From Anaerolineae bacterium (GTDB lineage Bacteria; Chloroflexota; Anaerolineae; Aggregatilineales; Phototrophicaceae): a stretch of 26,847 bases of DNA. Below are positions 15,817-22,923 of this stretch, piece after piece; positions within the stretch are counted from its first letter, which is position 1; the number at the start of each line of letters is the position of its first letter. The translations under genes were made by a program, and so were the position numbers. The notes beneath the pieces are model-generated. The model saw nothing but the letters and a program-made list of their open reading frames with translations, was not told where the DNA came from and did not search any database. The stretch lies in the NCBI GenBank assembly GCA_020848855.1, contig JADLHH010000520.1, positions 1 through 26,847 of the forward strand, given 5' to 3'.

Positions 15817-15878
15817 GCGCGTAATGTCAATTCGTCAAACGATGACCCCGGCGGCGAGCCGGGCGACAAGGAGAGCGT

Positions 15879-16337
15879 GTGGTGGACGATCCAAAACACA
15901 TGGTTGCAGCTAATGTGCTGGTCTTCAATCCTCGCGGGGAAGTCCTGCTGAACAACAACCCGAAACGAAGCTGGGAAAACCCCGGTGGCAAAATCCTGGA
16001 GGGCGAAACGGTCATCGACTGCATCAACCGCTTCCTGCTCCAGCAGGCGGGCATCACCGCCGAGGTCGGCGCGCTGACCGGCGTGTATTCCAACACGCAG
16101 GCTCCGTCGCGGGTGTTTCTCTCGTTTCTGGCGACGTGGACTTCCGGCGACCTGATCGGCACGGAAGAGTGGGGCGAGACGCGCTGGGTTCCGCGCGATG
16201 AAGCGATCCCGATGATCGGGCATCCGGCGATTGTCGACCGCATCCGCGACATGTTCACGTTCATGGAGACCAAACAGGTGATCTACCGAGTTTACACCAC
16301 CGACCCCTATGTGCCGATCAGTACTCGGAACATCTAG
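15879..16337 (+). CDS. Nudix-fold protein with degenerate Nudix box
   Basis: The 152-residue protein starts at GTG 15879 with AAGGAG at 15868-15873. The Nudix fold is clear from MVAANVLVFNPRGEVLLNNNPKRSWENPGGKI and the Nudix helix region at 37-59. The consensus GX5EX7REUXEEXGU is only half kept: Gly37, Glu43, Arg51, Gly58 and Ile59 match, but the RE..EE glutamates are Phe52, Gln55 and Gln56. Those glutamates bind the catalytic metal, so hydrolysis is probably lost or strongly reduced. It may bind a nucleotide-like ligand as a sensor, as the Nudix domain of NrtR does, though here without a DNA-binding domain. It is divergent from the importer operon and shares FadR-type operators with it. Confidence 0.8.
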   Translation: MVDDPKHMVAANVLVFNPRGEVLLNNNPKRSWENPGGKILEGETVIDCINRFLLQQAGITAEVGALTGVYSNTQAPSRVFLSFLATWTSGDLIGTEEWGETRWVPRDEAIPMIGHPAIVDRIRDMFTFMETKQVIYRVYTTDPYVPISTRNI

Positions 16338-16405
16338 CCGCTCGAACCGAGACGCACACCGCTGTCACGAACACCCGAAAGTGGGGAATACCGAGGACAT
16401 CGTTT

Positions 16406-16433
16406 GTAGGGGCACGGCATGCCGTGCCCACCC
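16406..16433. repeat. GTAGGGGC palindromic repeat family (copy 2)
   Basis: GTAGGGGCACGG is followed by CATGCCGTGCCC; the inner 20 bases (16410-16429) are a perfect palindrome, and the right outer arm has drifted (ACCC instead of CTAC). The outer arm and total length equal copy 1 at 10573, while the 12-base core differs but stays self-complementary. It lies between the Nudix stop and the LacI-GH127 promoter and could end the Nudix transcript. Confidence 0.72.
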
Positions 16434-16548
16434 ATATTCTTGATCTTCCTCACTCCCCAAACACCCTCACCCTTTGACCTTAACCGAGCGTGGCGCAACA
16501 AGAACCGCTAACCGCCCCAGCCTGAACGCCCGTAGGATAAACTGTAAT

Positions 16549-16576
16549 TTGCAAGGCAATCGTTTTCTGCTAGAAT
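16549..16576 (+). promoter_or_regulatory. Promoter of the LacI-GH127 sugar operon
   Basis: TTGCAA (16549-16554) and TAGAAT (16571-16576) are 16 bases apart, with an extended -10 TG at 16568-16569. The inferred start is near 16583, about 40 bases before ATG 16624. The promoter is bracketed by the two LacI-type elements. Confidence 0.62.
16556..16567. promoter_or_regulatory. LacI-type operator, left element
   Basis: GCAATCGTTTTC has the central CG and the AAAACG/CGTTTT flank usual for LacI-family sites. It lies between the -35 and -10 boxes. Its exact reverse complement occurs at 16588-16599, with the two CG centres 32 bp apart, about three helical turns. Confidence 0.68.
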
Positions 16577-16587
16577 AATGCAAATAG

Positions 16588-16599
16588 GAAAACGATTGC
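16588..16599. promoter_or_regulatory. LacI-type operator, right element
   Basis: GAAAACGATTGC is the perfect inverted copy of the element at 16556-16567 and lies just downstream of the inferred transcription start. Two sites on the same DNA face would let a LacI dimer pair or tetramer block the promoter. The encoded repressor is the first product of the operon, so autoregulation is likely. Confidence 0.68.
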
Positions 16600-16623
16600 T
16601 TTTTCATTTTGCGCGGGGCATAT

Positions 16624-19608
16624 ATGCCGGTCACCTTACAAGATATTGCCAAAGCTGCCGACGTCTCGGTGTCCACGGTTTCACGGGTGCTCTCCAACAG
16701 CAAACACCCGCTCAACGACGAAACCCGGCAGCGGATTCTGCAAATCGCCCAGCAGATGGGCTACACCCCCAACCTGCTGGCGCGCAGTCTGCGCAAGGAA
16801 CAATCGTTTTCGGTCGGCATTGTCGTCGACAACATCGACAGCATCTTCGCCCCCCAAATCATCCGGGGGATACAGGACACCCTCAAGCCCGCCCGCTATA
16901 CCTGCCTGATCATCAACTCGGACTGGGATCGCAGCCAGGAGGAAGCCTCGGTTCGCGAATTGATCAGCCGCTCCGCTGATGGGCTGATCTTCGTGGATAC
17001 GTGGCTGCACCCCGCCAATATCCCCGCCGAAAACATCTCGATCCCCTGCCTGTACGTGAACCGAATCTTCAATTCGGGCAACAGCATCGGTCCCGACGAC
17101 CAGTACGGGGCGCGGCTGGCGGTCGAGCATCTCGCCCGGCTGGGACACCGCCGCATCGCCTTCATCGGCGGACCGGAAGGCTGGGACGCGAGCCGCGCCC
17201 GCCTGCTGGGATATCAGTCCGTCGTTCGGGAACAGGGGCTGGTTTTCAAGCCGGAGTATATCGAGGTGGGCGATTGGGATATTCCGAGCAGCTACGAGGC
17301 GACCACCCGCCTGCTGGCGCTCGCCGAGCGCCCAACCGCGATCTTCGCCGCCAACGACGTGATGGCGCTGGGGACAATCTACGCCCTGCAGGATGCCGAG
17401 CTAAAAATCCCCGGCGATATGGCGCTGGTCGGCTATGACGACCAGGATTTTTCCAGCTTCAGCAATCCAACGCTCACGACGATCACCCTGCCCGCCTACG
17501 AAATGGGGCGAAAAGCCGGCGAGCTGCTCCTGCAGCAGTTGGGCGGCGCTGCCGACACGGCGAAGCCCCAGCTTGTGAAAGGCGAGCTGACCATCCGCGA
17601 GTCGTGCGGCGACCCGCGCGGGCAGGGCATGGTGAAGACCGCGCAGCGCCCGAACCACTCACCGCGCGTTGTTCCGACGCTGTCCATCACCCGAGAGACA
17701 CATTCCGTGATATCAACCGAACCGCAAAAACTCACCCCGGTATCTTTCCAGAAGGTCGTGATTGACGACGCTTTCTGGTCGCCGCGCCAGATCACCAACC
17801 GCACCAGGACTATTCAGGCGATTTACGGCAAGCTTCAGGAGATCGGCTATATCGACGCGCTCAAGCTGGAGTGGCGTCCCGGTATGCCCAAGGAGCCGCA
17901 CATCTTCTGGGAATCCGACCTCGCCAAGTGGATCGAGGCGGTCAGCTACACGCTGGCGACCTACCCCGACCCTGAACTGGACGCCCTGCTCGATCAGATC
18001 ATCGCCCTGCTGGCGTCGGCGCAGCAGCCCGACGGCTACCTCAACGCCCACTTCACGGTCGTCGAGCCGGATAAGCGCTGGGCGAACCTGCGCGACTGGC
18101 ACGAGCTTTACTGTGCCGGGCATCTGATCGAGGCGGCGGTCGCCCACTATCAGGCGACCGGCAAGCGTTCCCTGCTGGACGTGATGTGCCGCTATGCCGA
18201 TTACATCGAGTCGGTCTTCGGAACAGAGCCGGGCAAGAAGCGCGGCTATCCGGGGCACGAGGAAATCGAGTTGGCGCTGGTGAAGCTCTATCGCGCCACC
18301 GGCGAAGAACGCTACCTGCGTCTGGCGCAGTATTTCGTCGAGGAACGCGGGCAGCAGCCCCATTACTACGATATCGAGGCGCGCCAGCGCGGCGAAGACC
18401 CGGCGGATTTCTGGGCGAAGACCTACGAATACAACCAGTCGCACAAGCCTCTGCGCCAGCAGGATCAAGCCGTCGGACATGCGGTGCGCGCCATGTATCT
18501 GTACTGCGCCGCCGCCGATCTGGTGTACGAGACGGGCGACGCCGAACTCCTGCGTGTCTGCGAGCGCCTGTACGAAAGCGTTGTCGAGCGGCAGATGTAC
18601 GTCACCGGCAGCATCGGACCCGGTCGCCACAACGAAGGCTTCACCCGCGATTATGATCTGCCCAACGACACCACCTACGCCGAAACCTGCGCCGCCATCG
18701 GGCTGTTCCTGTGGATGCACCGCATGGTGCACATCGACGGCGACGGCAGATACAGCGACGTGATGGAGCGGGCGCTGTACAACGGCATCCTGTCGGGCAT
18801 CTCGCTCGATGGGCAGCGCTACTTCTACGAAAATCCGCTCGCCGTCGACCGCCAGAACGAAGGCTTCCGGCGCAAGCCGCACCACCGCCAGTCGTGGTAC
18901 GGGACTGCCTGCTGCCCGCCCAACATCACCCGCCTGCTGGCGTCGCTCGGCGGCTACATCTATTCGCAGAGCGAAACCGATGCCGTTGTTCACCTGTACG
19001 TGCAGGGGCGGGGCGAAATTCAGGTCGCCGGGCAAGCCGTGACGCTCGTTCAGGAGACGAATTATCCCTGGGATGGCGCGATCACGATCCGCGTGCAGCC
19101 GGAACAGCCCGCCCGCTTCGGACTCCGCCTGCGCATCCCCGGCTGGTGTCATCAGGCGACGGTGCAGGTCAACGGCGAAACGTGGAGCGCCCAGCCGGAA
19201 CGCGGCTACGTGCGCCTCGAACGCCTGTGGACGGCGAGCGACACCGTTACCCTCAGCCTGTCGATGCCGGTCGAGCGCGTTTACGCCCATCCTAAGGTCA
19301 AAGCCGACCGGGGGCGCGTCACCCTTCAGCGCGGACCGGTCGTGTACTGTCTCGAAAGCGCCGACAACGGCGGCAGCCTCGACGAAATCAGCCTGCCGAC
19401 CACCAGCGTCCTCGAAGCCCGCTACGAGCCGGAACTGCTGGGCGGCGTCGTCAGCATCAGCGGCGAAGCGCAGCGCCCGGCAGCCGCCGAATCGATATAC
19501 GCCGACCATCCGCCGGCAAAAGAGACCGTCGCCTTCAAAGCCATCCCTTACTGCTTCTGGGATAACCGCGACTCCGGCGACATGCTGGTATGGATCAACG
19601 AAAGCTAA
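16624..19608 (+). CDS. LacI-family repressor fused in frame to GH127 beta-L-arabinofuranosidase-type enzyme
   Basis: The 994-residue reading frame has no stop between two complete proteins. Residues 2-55 are a LacI helix-turn-helix (LQDIAKAADVSVSTVSRVLSN) with hinge helix, and about 60-330 are the sugar-sensing domain ending ELTIRESCGDPR, the usual LacI terminus. A linker of about 35 residues follows, then a GH127 domain from about 370 to 994, full family length. The HypBA1 active-site set is conserved: Glu671 (RHNEGF, acid/base), Glu687 and Cys689 (AETC), Cys763 (nucleophile) and Cys764 (ACCPPN). The Glu-to-Glu spacing of 16 equals Glu322/Glu338 of HypBA1. No signal peptide is present. ATG 16624 is preferred over an in-frame TTG at 16609. 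Separate translation of the enzyme from GTG 17707 or ATG 17629 cannot be excluded. Confidence 0.9.
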   Translation: MPVTLQDIAKAADVSVSTVSRVLSNSKHPLNDETRQRILQIAQQMGYTPNLLARSLRKEQSFSVGIVVDNIDSIFAPQIIRGIQDTLKPARYTCLIINSDWDRSQEEASVRELISRSADGLIFVDTWLHPANIPAENISIPCLYVNRIFNSGNSIGPDDQYGARLAVEHLARLGHRRIAFIGGPEGWDASRARLLGYQSVVREQGLVFKPEYIEVGDWDIPSSYEATTRLLALAERPTAIFAANDVMALGTIYALQDAELKIPGDMALVGYDDQDFSSFSNPTLTTITLPAYEMGRKAGELLLQQLGGAADTAKPQLVKGELTIRESCGDPRGQGMVKTAQRPNHSPRVVPTLSITRETHSVISTEPQKLTPVSFQKVVIDDAFWSPRQITNRTRTIQAIYGKLQEIGYIDALKLEWRPGMPKEPHIFWESDLAKWIEAVSYTLATYPDPELDALLDQIIALLASAQQPDGYLNAHFTVVEPDKRWANLRDWHELYCAGHLIEAAVAHYQATGKRSLLDVMCRYADYIESVFGTEPGKKRGYPGHEEIELALVKLYRATGEERYLRLAQYFVEERGQQPHYYDIEARQRGEDPADFWAKTYEYNQSHKPLRQQDQAVGHAVRAMYLYCAAADLVYETGDAELLRVCERLYESVVERQMYVTGSIGPGRHNEGFTRDYDLPNDTTYAETCAAIGLFLWMHRMVHIDGDGRYSDVMERALYNGILSGISLDGQRYFYENPLAVDRQNEGFRRKPHHRQSWYGTACCPPNITRLLASLGGYIYSQSETDAVVHLYVQGRGEIQVAGQAVTLVQETNYPWDGAITIRVQPEQPARFGLRLRIPGWCHQATVQVNGETWSAQPERGYVRLERLWTASDTVTLSLSMPVERVYAHPKVKADRGRVTLQRGPVVYCLESADNGGSLDEISLPTTSVLEARYEPELLGGVVSISGEAQRPAAAESIYADHPPAKETVAFKAIPYCFWDNRDSGDMLVWINES

Positions 19609-19617
19609 CACATTTAG

Positions 19618-19625
19618 AAGGAGGG
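19618..19625 (+). promoter_or_regulatory. Orphan strong Shine-Dalgarno sequence
   Basis: AAGGAGGG lies 61 bases before the ATG of the sugar-binding protein, and no ATG, GTG or TTG occurs at a usable distance behind it. The real start at 19687 has only a weak site. It may be a ribosome standby site, an mRNA stabiliser, or a remnant of a lost start. Confidence 0.4.
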
Positions 19626-19686
19626 TTTAGCGAGTTCAAGCAGCCTGCGTTTTATCCGTCGCTATTTTAACGAAAGTGCGAAAATC

Positions 19687-20979
19687 ATGAAGCTGTTCAA
19701 ACGACTTCCCTTTGTACTGTCAGCCGTCTGTATCGTGCTCCTGCTGGTGGTTAGCCCCCTTGCCGCCCAGGACAGCGTCACCCTCACCTTCATGTTCTGG
19801 GGCGATCCGTCAGCTCCCGCCTACTGGCAGCCGATGGTTGACGCCTTCATTGCCGACGGGCATCCGAACGTCACCGTCAACTTCATCCACCAGCCGGACG
19901 AATATGAGACCAAGCTCCAGACGCTGATCGCCGCCGGACCCGGACCGGACGTGTTCCTGCTCAACTCGAACCAGATTCTGCGCTTTGCCGACGAAGGCGT
20001 GATCCTCGACCAGCAGCCGTACTACGACGCGGCGGGCATCAACGTTGACGAGACGTTCGTCGATGCCGCCATCTGGCGTCACAACGACGAGCTGCTGACC
20101 GTCGCTCCGTCGATGCACTCGATCATCCTGTTCTACAACAAGTCGATGTTCGACGCCGCCGGTGTCGCCTACCCGCCCACCCAGGCTGACCAGGCGTGGA
20201 CGTGGGATCAGTTTGTCGAGACGGCGCGCTCGCTCACCAGCGGCGAAGGCATGGACAAGGTCTACGGCGTGTACGTCGCGCCCTGGTCGACCATCTGGAC
20301 GCCCTTCATCTTCTCGAACGGCGGAAGCTGGTTCAACGACGACGTGACCGAACTCACGCTCAATTCGCCGGAAGCGGTCGAAGCGCTGACCAACATGGCG
20401 AACCTGCGCCTGACGGAAAACGTCGCCCCGACGCTCGATATCGCCGACTCGATTGGCTGGGATGTCATGATCCAGTCGGGCAAGGTTGCCATGTTCATCG
20501 ACGGGACGTGGAACATGCCCACCATGATCGACACCTGGGGGTCTGACCTGGGCATCGGCGTGCTGCCGATGTACCAGGAATACCGCACGGCGACGTTCTC
20601 CGACCCGCCGGTCATCTGGAGCGGCTCGCCCAACAAAGACCTCGCCTTCGAATTCGCCCGCTTCATCAGCGACCCCAACCTTCAGCTCGACGTTTACAAG
20701 GCTGGCAACGGTGTGCCGACCGACCGTTCCTACCTGAGCGGCGACGGGCTGCAGTGGCTCGATGGCACGAACCTGCCGGAGCATTATGACACGGTCGTCG
20801 TCGATAATCTCAACTACAGCGGCGTCATGCCCGGCAAGGTCACCGCACTGATGCCGGCAATCGAATGGCCCGTCGTCATGAATACCCTCATGCCCGCCTT
20901 CCGGGGCGAAATGGACATGCAGGCGGCCATGGACGCAGCCCACGACGCCGCCGAGCCGGTTCTGGCTGGCGAGTCATAA
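19687..20979 (+). CDS. Sugar ABC transporter substrate-binding protein, family 1
   Basis: The 430-residue protein has a Sec signal (about residues 1-27, ending SPLAA-QD) with no lipobox cysteine at the cleavage site. The mature chain shows the family 1 solute-binding pattern: VTLTFMFWGDPSAPAYWQPMVDAFIA, GPGPDVFLLN, VAPSMHSIILFYNKSMFDAAGV and SGKVAMFIDGTWNMP. It should bind the sugar or oligosaccharide outside the cell for the two permeases that follow. The gene is 78 bases after LacI-GH127, which suggests that the imported saccharide is hydrolysed by the cytoplasmic GH127 domain and sensed by the LacI domain. The sugar is presumably L-arabinofuranose-containing, by inference from GH127. Confidence 0.92.
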   Translation: MKLFKRLPFVLSAVCIVLLLVVSPLAAQDSVTLTFMFWGDPSAPAYWQPMVDAFIADGHPNVTVNFIHQPDEYETKLQTLIAAGPGPDVFLLNSNQILRFADEGVILDQQPYYDAAGINVDETFVDAAIWRHNDELLTVAPSMHSIILFYNKSMFDAAGVAYPPTQADQAWTWDQFVETARSLTSGEGMDKVYGVYVAPWSTIWTPFIFSNGGSWFNDDVTELTLNSPEAVEALTNMANLRLTENVAPTLDIADSIGWDVMIQSGKVAMFIDGTWNMPTMIDTWGSDLGIGVLPMYQEYRTATFSDPPVIWSGSPNKDLAFEFARFISDPNLQLDVYKAGNGVPTDRSYLSGDGLQWLDGTNLPEHYDTVVVDNLNYSGVMPGKVTALMPAIEWPVVMNTLMPAFRGEMDMQAAMDAAHDAAEPVLAGES

Positions 20980-20994
20980 TTTCCCGGTTTCACA

Positions 20995-21033
20995 CTCACG
21001 AGGGAAAGACGGAATTTCGTTTTCCCTCGTGAG
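20995..21033 (+). terminator. Strong hairpin after the sugar-binding-protein gene
   Basis: CTCACGAGGGAAA (20995-21007) and TTTCCCTCGTGAG (21021-21033) pair perfectly over 13 bp, and ACG/CGT in the loop can extend the stem past a one-base bulge. It lies between binding protein and permease and has no following T-run. Like the hairpin at 13665-13707, it probably raises binding-protein output relative to permease by mRNA stabilisation or partial termination. Confidence 0.7.
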
Positions 21034-21065
21034 CTTCTGTCCACCACCTTTCAGGACACGTCTTT

Positions 21066-22001
21066 ATGCAAACCACCTTGACGCGGACTCATCCGAGGAA
21101 GAAATCCAGCCCGCTCGCCCGCCAGGAGACGATTTTCGGCATCCTGTTCGCCATGCCCGCCATCCTCGGCTTGCTCCTGTTTTCGGTCGGACCGATCCTG
21201 GCGTCGTTCGGCATCAGCTTCACCAACTGGAGCCTGCTCGCCGCGCCGGAATGGGTCGGCATTGAGAATTACCAGAAGATGCTCTCCGACCCGCTGGTCG
21301 GGCTGTCGCTGGGCAATACCGCCAAGTATGCGCTCATGGCGATCCCCATCGGCTTGATCGCCAGCCTGTCGGTCGCCATTCTGCTCAACCAGAAGGTGCG
21401 CGGGCAGCGGGTGTTCATGCTGGCGTTCTACCTGCCCTCGATTTTACCAGCGGTCGCCGTGACGGTCGTCTGGCTGTGGCTGCTAGACCCGAATTTCGGG
21501 CTGGTCAACCTCGGTCTGCATTCGCTGGGGCTGCCCACGCTCGGCTGGCTGTCCGACCCGAATCTGGTGATGCCGTCCTTCGTGCTGATGTCGGTATGGG
21601 GCGCGGGCGGCGGCGCGATCATCTTCCTCGCCAGCCTGCAGGGCGTTCCCCGCGAGCTGTACGACGCGGCGATGGTCGACGGCGCGGGCAACTGGAAATG
21701 CTTCCGCCACATCACCCTGCCGATGATCTCGCCGGTGATCTTCTTCAGCCTAATCACCGGGACAATCGGCGCGCTCCAGACCTTCACCCAGGGCTATCTG
21801 ATCGGCGGCGGGCGCGACAACGCGGGCTTGTTCTACAACCTGTACCTGTACAACAAAGCCTTCCAGCAAGGCAACATGGGCTACGCCGCCGCGCTCGCCT
21901 GGCTGCTATTCGTGATCATCCTGCTGCTCACCCTGCTGATCTTCCGCTCGTCCAGCCTGTGGGTCTTCTACGAAAGCCGCGCGCGGGAGCAAGCCTCATG
22001 A
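21066..22001 (+). CDS. Sugar ABC transporter permease, MalF/UgpA type
   Basis: The 311-residue protein has six predicted membrane helices after a basic N-terminal tail. The ATPase-contact EAA loop reads ELYDAAMVDGAGNWKCFRHITLPMISPVI, close to the family consensus. The opening FGILFAMPAILGLLLFSVGPILASFGISFTNW is typical of UgpA-like permeases. It forms the channel with the downstream permease. An AGGA element at about 21053 is a modest ribosome site. No ATPase gene is nearby; such importers commonly use a shared MsmX/UgpC-type ATPase encoded elsewhere. Confidence 0.92.
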   Translation: MQTTLTRTHPRKKSSPLARQETIFGILFAMPAILGLLLFSVGPILASFGISFTNWSLLAAPEWVGIENYQKMLSDPLVGLSLGNTAKYALMAIPIGLIASLSVAILLNQKVRGQRVFMLAFYLPSILPAVAVTVVWLWLLDPNFGLVNLGLHSLGLPTLGWLSDPNLVMPSFVLMSVWGAGGGAIIFLASLQGVPRELYDAAMVDGAGNWKCFRHITLPMISPVIFFSLITGTIGALQTFTQGYLIGGGRDNAGLFYNLYLYNKAFQQGNMGYAAALAWLLFVIILLLTLLIFRSSSLWVFYESRAREQAS

Positions 22002-22894
22002 GCGCACAGGCAAAAACCTTCCCCGGCTCGCTCAAGGTGGATACGGCGCGCTTCTCTCCGGGGCGCGCGCTCAACCGTATTCTGGTTTACGCGCTGCTGC
22101 TGTTCGGCGTTGTGATGGTCATCCTGCCGCTGGTCTGGATGGTCTCCACCTCGCTGAAGCCGACCAATCAGGTCTTCAAGATGCCGCCGCAGTGGATTCC
22201 CGACCCGATCCAGTGGTCGAATTACGAGCAGGCATTATTGGGCTACAACCCCAACTTCCTCATCTTCATCAAGAACACGCTGTTGATCGAAGTACTGGTC
22301 GTGCCCGGCATCCTGCTGACCAGCTCGCTCGCCGCCTACAGCTTCAGCCGCCTGCGCTGGCCCGGGCGCGACCTCGTCTTTATGGCGATTCTCGCCACGA
22401 TGATGCTGCCCGGCGCGGTCACGCTCGTGCCGACCTTCATCGCCTGGTCGCGGCTCGGCGCGATTGATACTTTCACGCCGCTGATTCTGCCGGCGTGGTT
22501 CGGCGGCGGCGCGTTCAATATCTTCCTGCTGCGCCAGTTCATGCTCAACATCCCGCGTGACCTCGAAGACGCGGCGCGCATCGACGGCGCGGGCTACTTC
22601 TACATCTACTGGCACGTCATCCTGCCGCTGGTGCGCCCCGCCCTGACCGCTATTGCCATCTTCACGTTCATCGGCGTCTGGAACGACTTCTTCGGTCCGC
22701 TCATCTACCTGAACAGCAACCGCAATTTCACCATCGCGCTGGGGCTGACGCTGTTCAAGCAGCTTTACGGCACGAAGTGGAACCTGTTGATGGCGGCGTC
22801 GGTCGCCACGATGATCCCGATCATCGTCATCCTGTTCATCTTCCAGCGCCGCATCATTCAGGGCGTGAACCTCACCGCCGGGCTGAATGGCTGA
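21998..22894 (+). CDS. Sugar ABC transporter permease, MalG/UgpE type
   Basis: The protein is 298 residues from ATG 21998, which overlaps the upstream TGA in an ATGA; the frame is open further back inside the first permease gene, but that part has no membrane-protein character. It has six membrane helices, WMVSTSLKP after the first helix, and the EAA loop LEDAARIDGAGYFYIYWHVILPLVRPAL. It ends with the FIFQRRIIQGVNLTAGLNG tail typical of MalG-like subunits (QR.iv.Glt.GavKG). It pairs with the MalF-type subunit. Confidence 0.93.
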   Translation: MSAQAKTFPGSLKVDTARFSPGRALNRILVYALLLFGVVMVILPLVWMVSTSLKPTNQVFKMPPQWIPDPIQWSNYEQALLGYNPNFLIFIKNTLLIEVLVVPGILLTSSLAAYSFSRLRWPGRDLVFMAILATMMLPGAVTLVPTFIAWSRLGAIDTFTPLILPAWFGGGAFNIFLLRQFMLNIPRDLEDAARIDGAGYFYIYWHVILPLVRPALTAIAIFTFIGVWNDFFGPLIYLNSNRNFTIALGLTLFKQLYGTKWNLLMAASVATMIPIIVILFIFQRRIIQGVNLTAGLNG

Positions 22895-22923
22895 CCCGAT
22901 GAATTCGGAACGAGTGTAAGTGT

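Larger units (their letters stand above)
15337..15878. other. Divergent regulatory region between importer and Nudix genes
   Basis: This 542-base stretch holds no credible gene. It is visibly richer in A+T than its surroundings. It contains a leftward promoter near 15597-15625 with an operator at 15583-15601, a leader hairpin at 15539-15561, a rightward promoter near 15773-15802 with operator elements at 15783-15816, and a small GC hairpin (15847-15863, CCCGGC/GCCGGG) directly before the AAGGAG ribosome site of the Nudix gene. The part between about 15630 and 15770 shows nothing I can name. Confidence 0.75.

Noticed and set aside
17713..19611. 632-codon open frame antisense to the GH127 part
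   Set aside because: High-GC shadow of the enzyme gene; low-complexity His/Arg/Gln-rich sequence with no fold pattern or ribosome site.
19664..19680. Possible further LacI site (TTTTAACGAAAG) before the sugar-binding-protein gene
   Set aside because: Shares only the AACGA core with the clear pair at 16556-16599; too weak to call.
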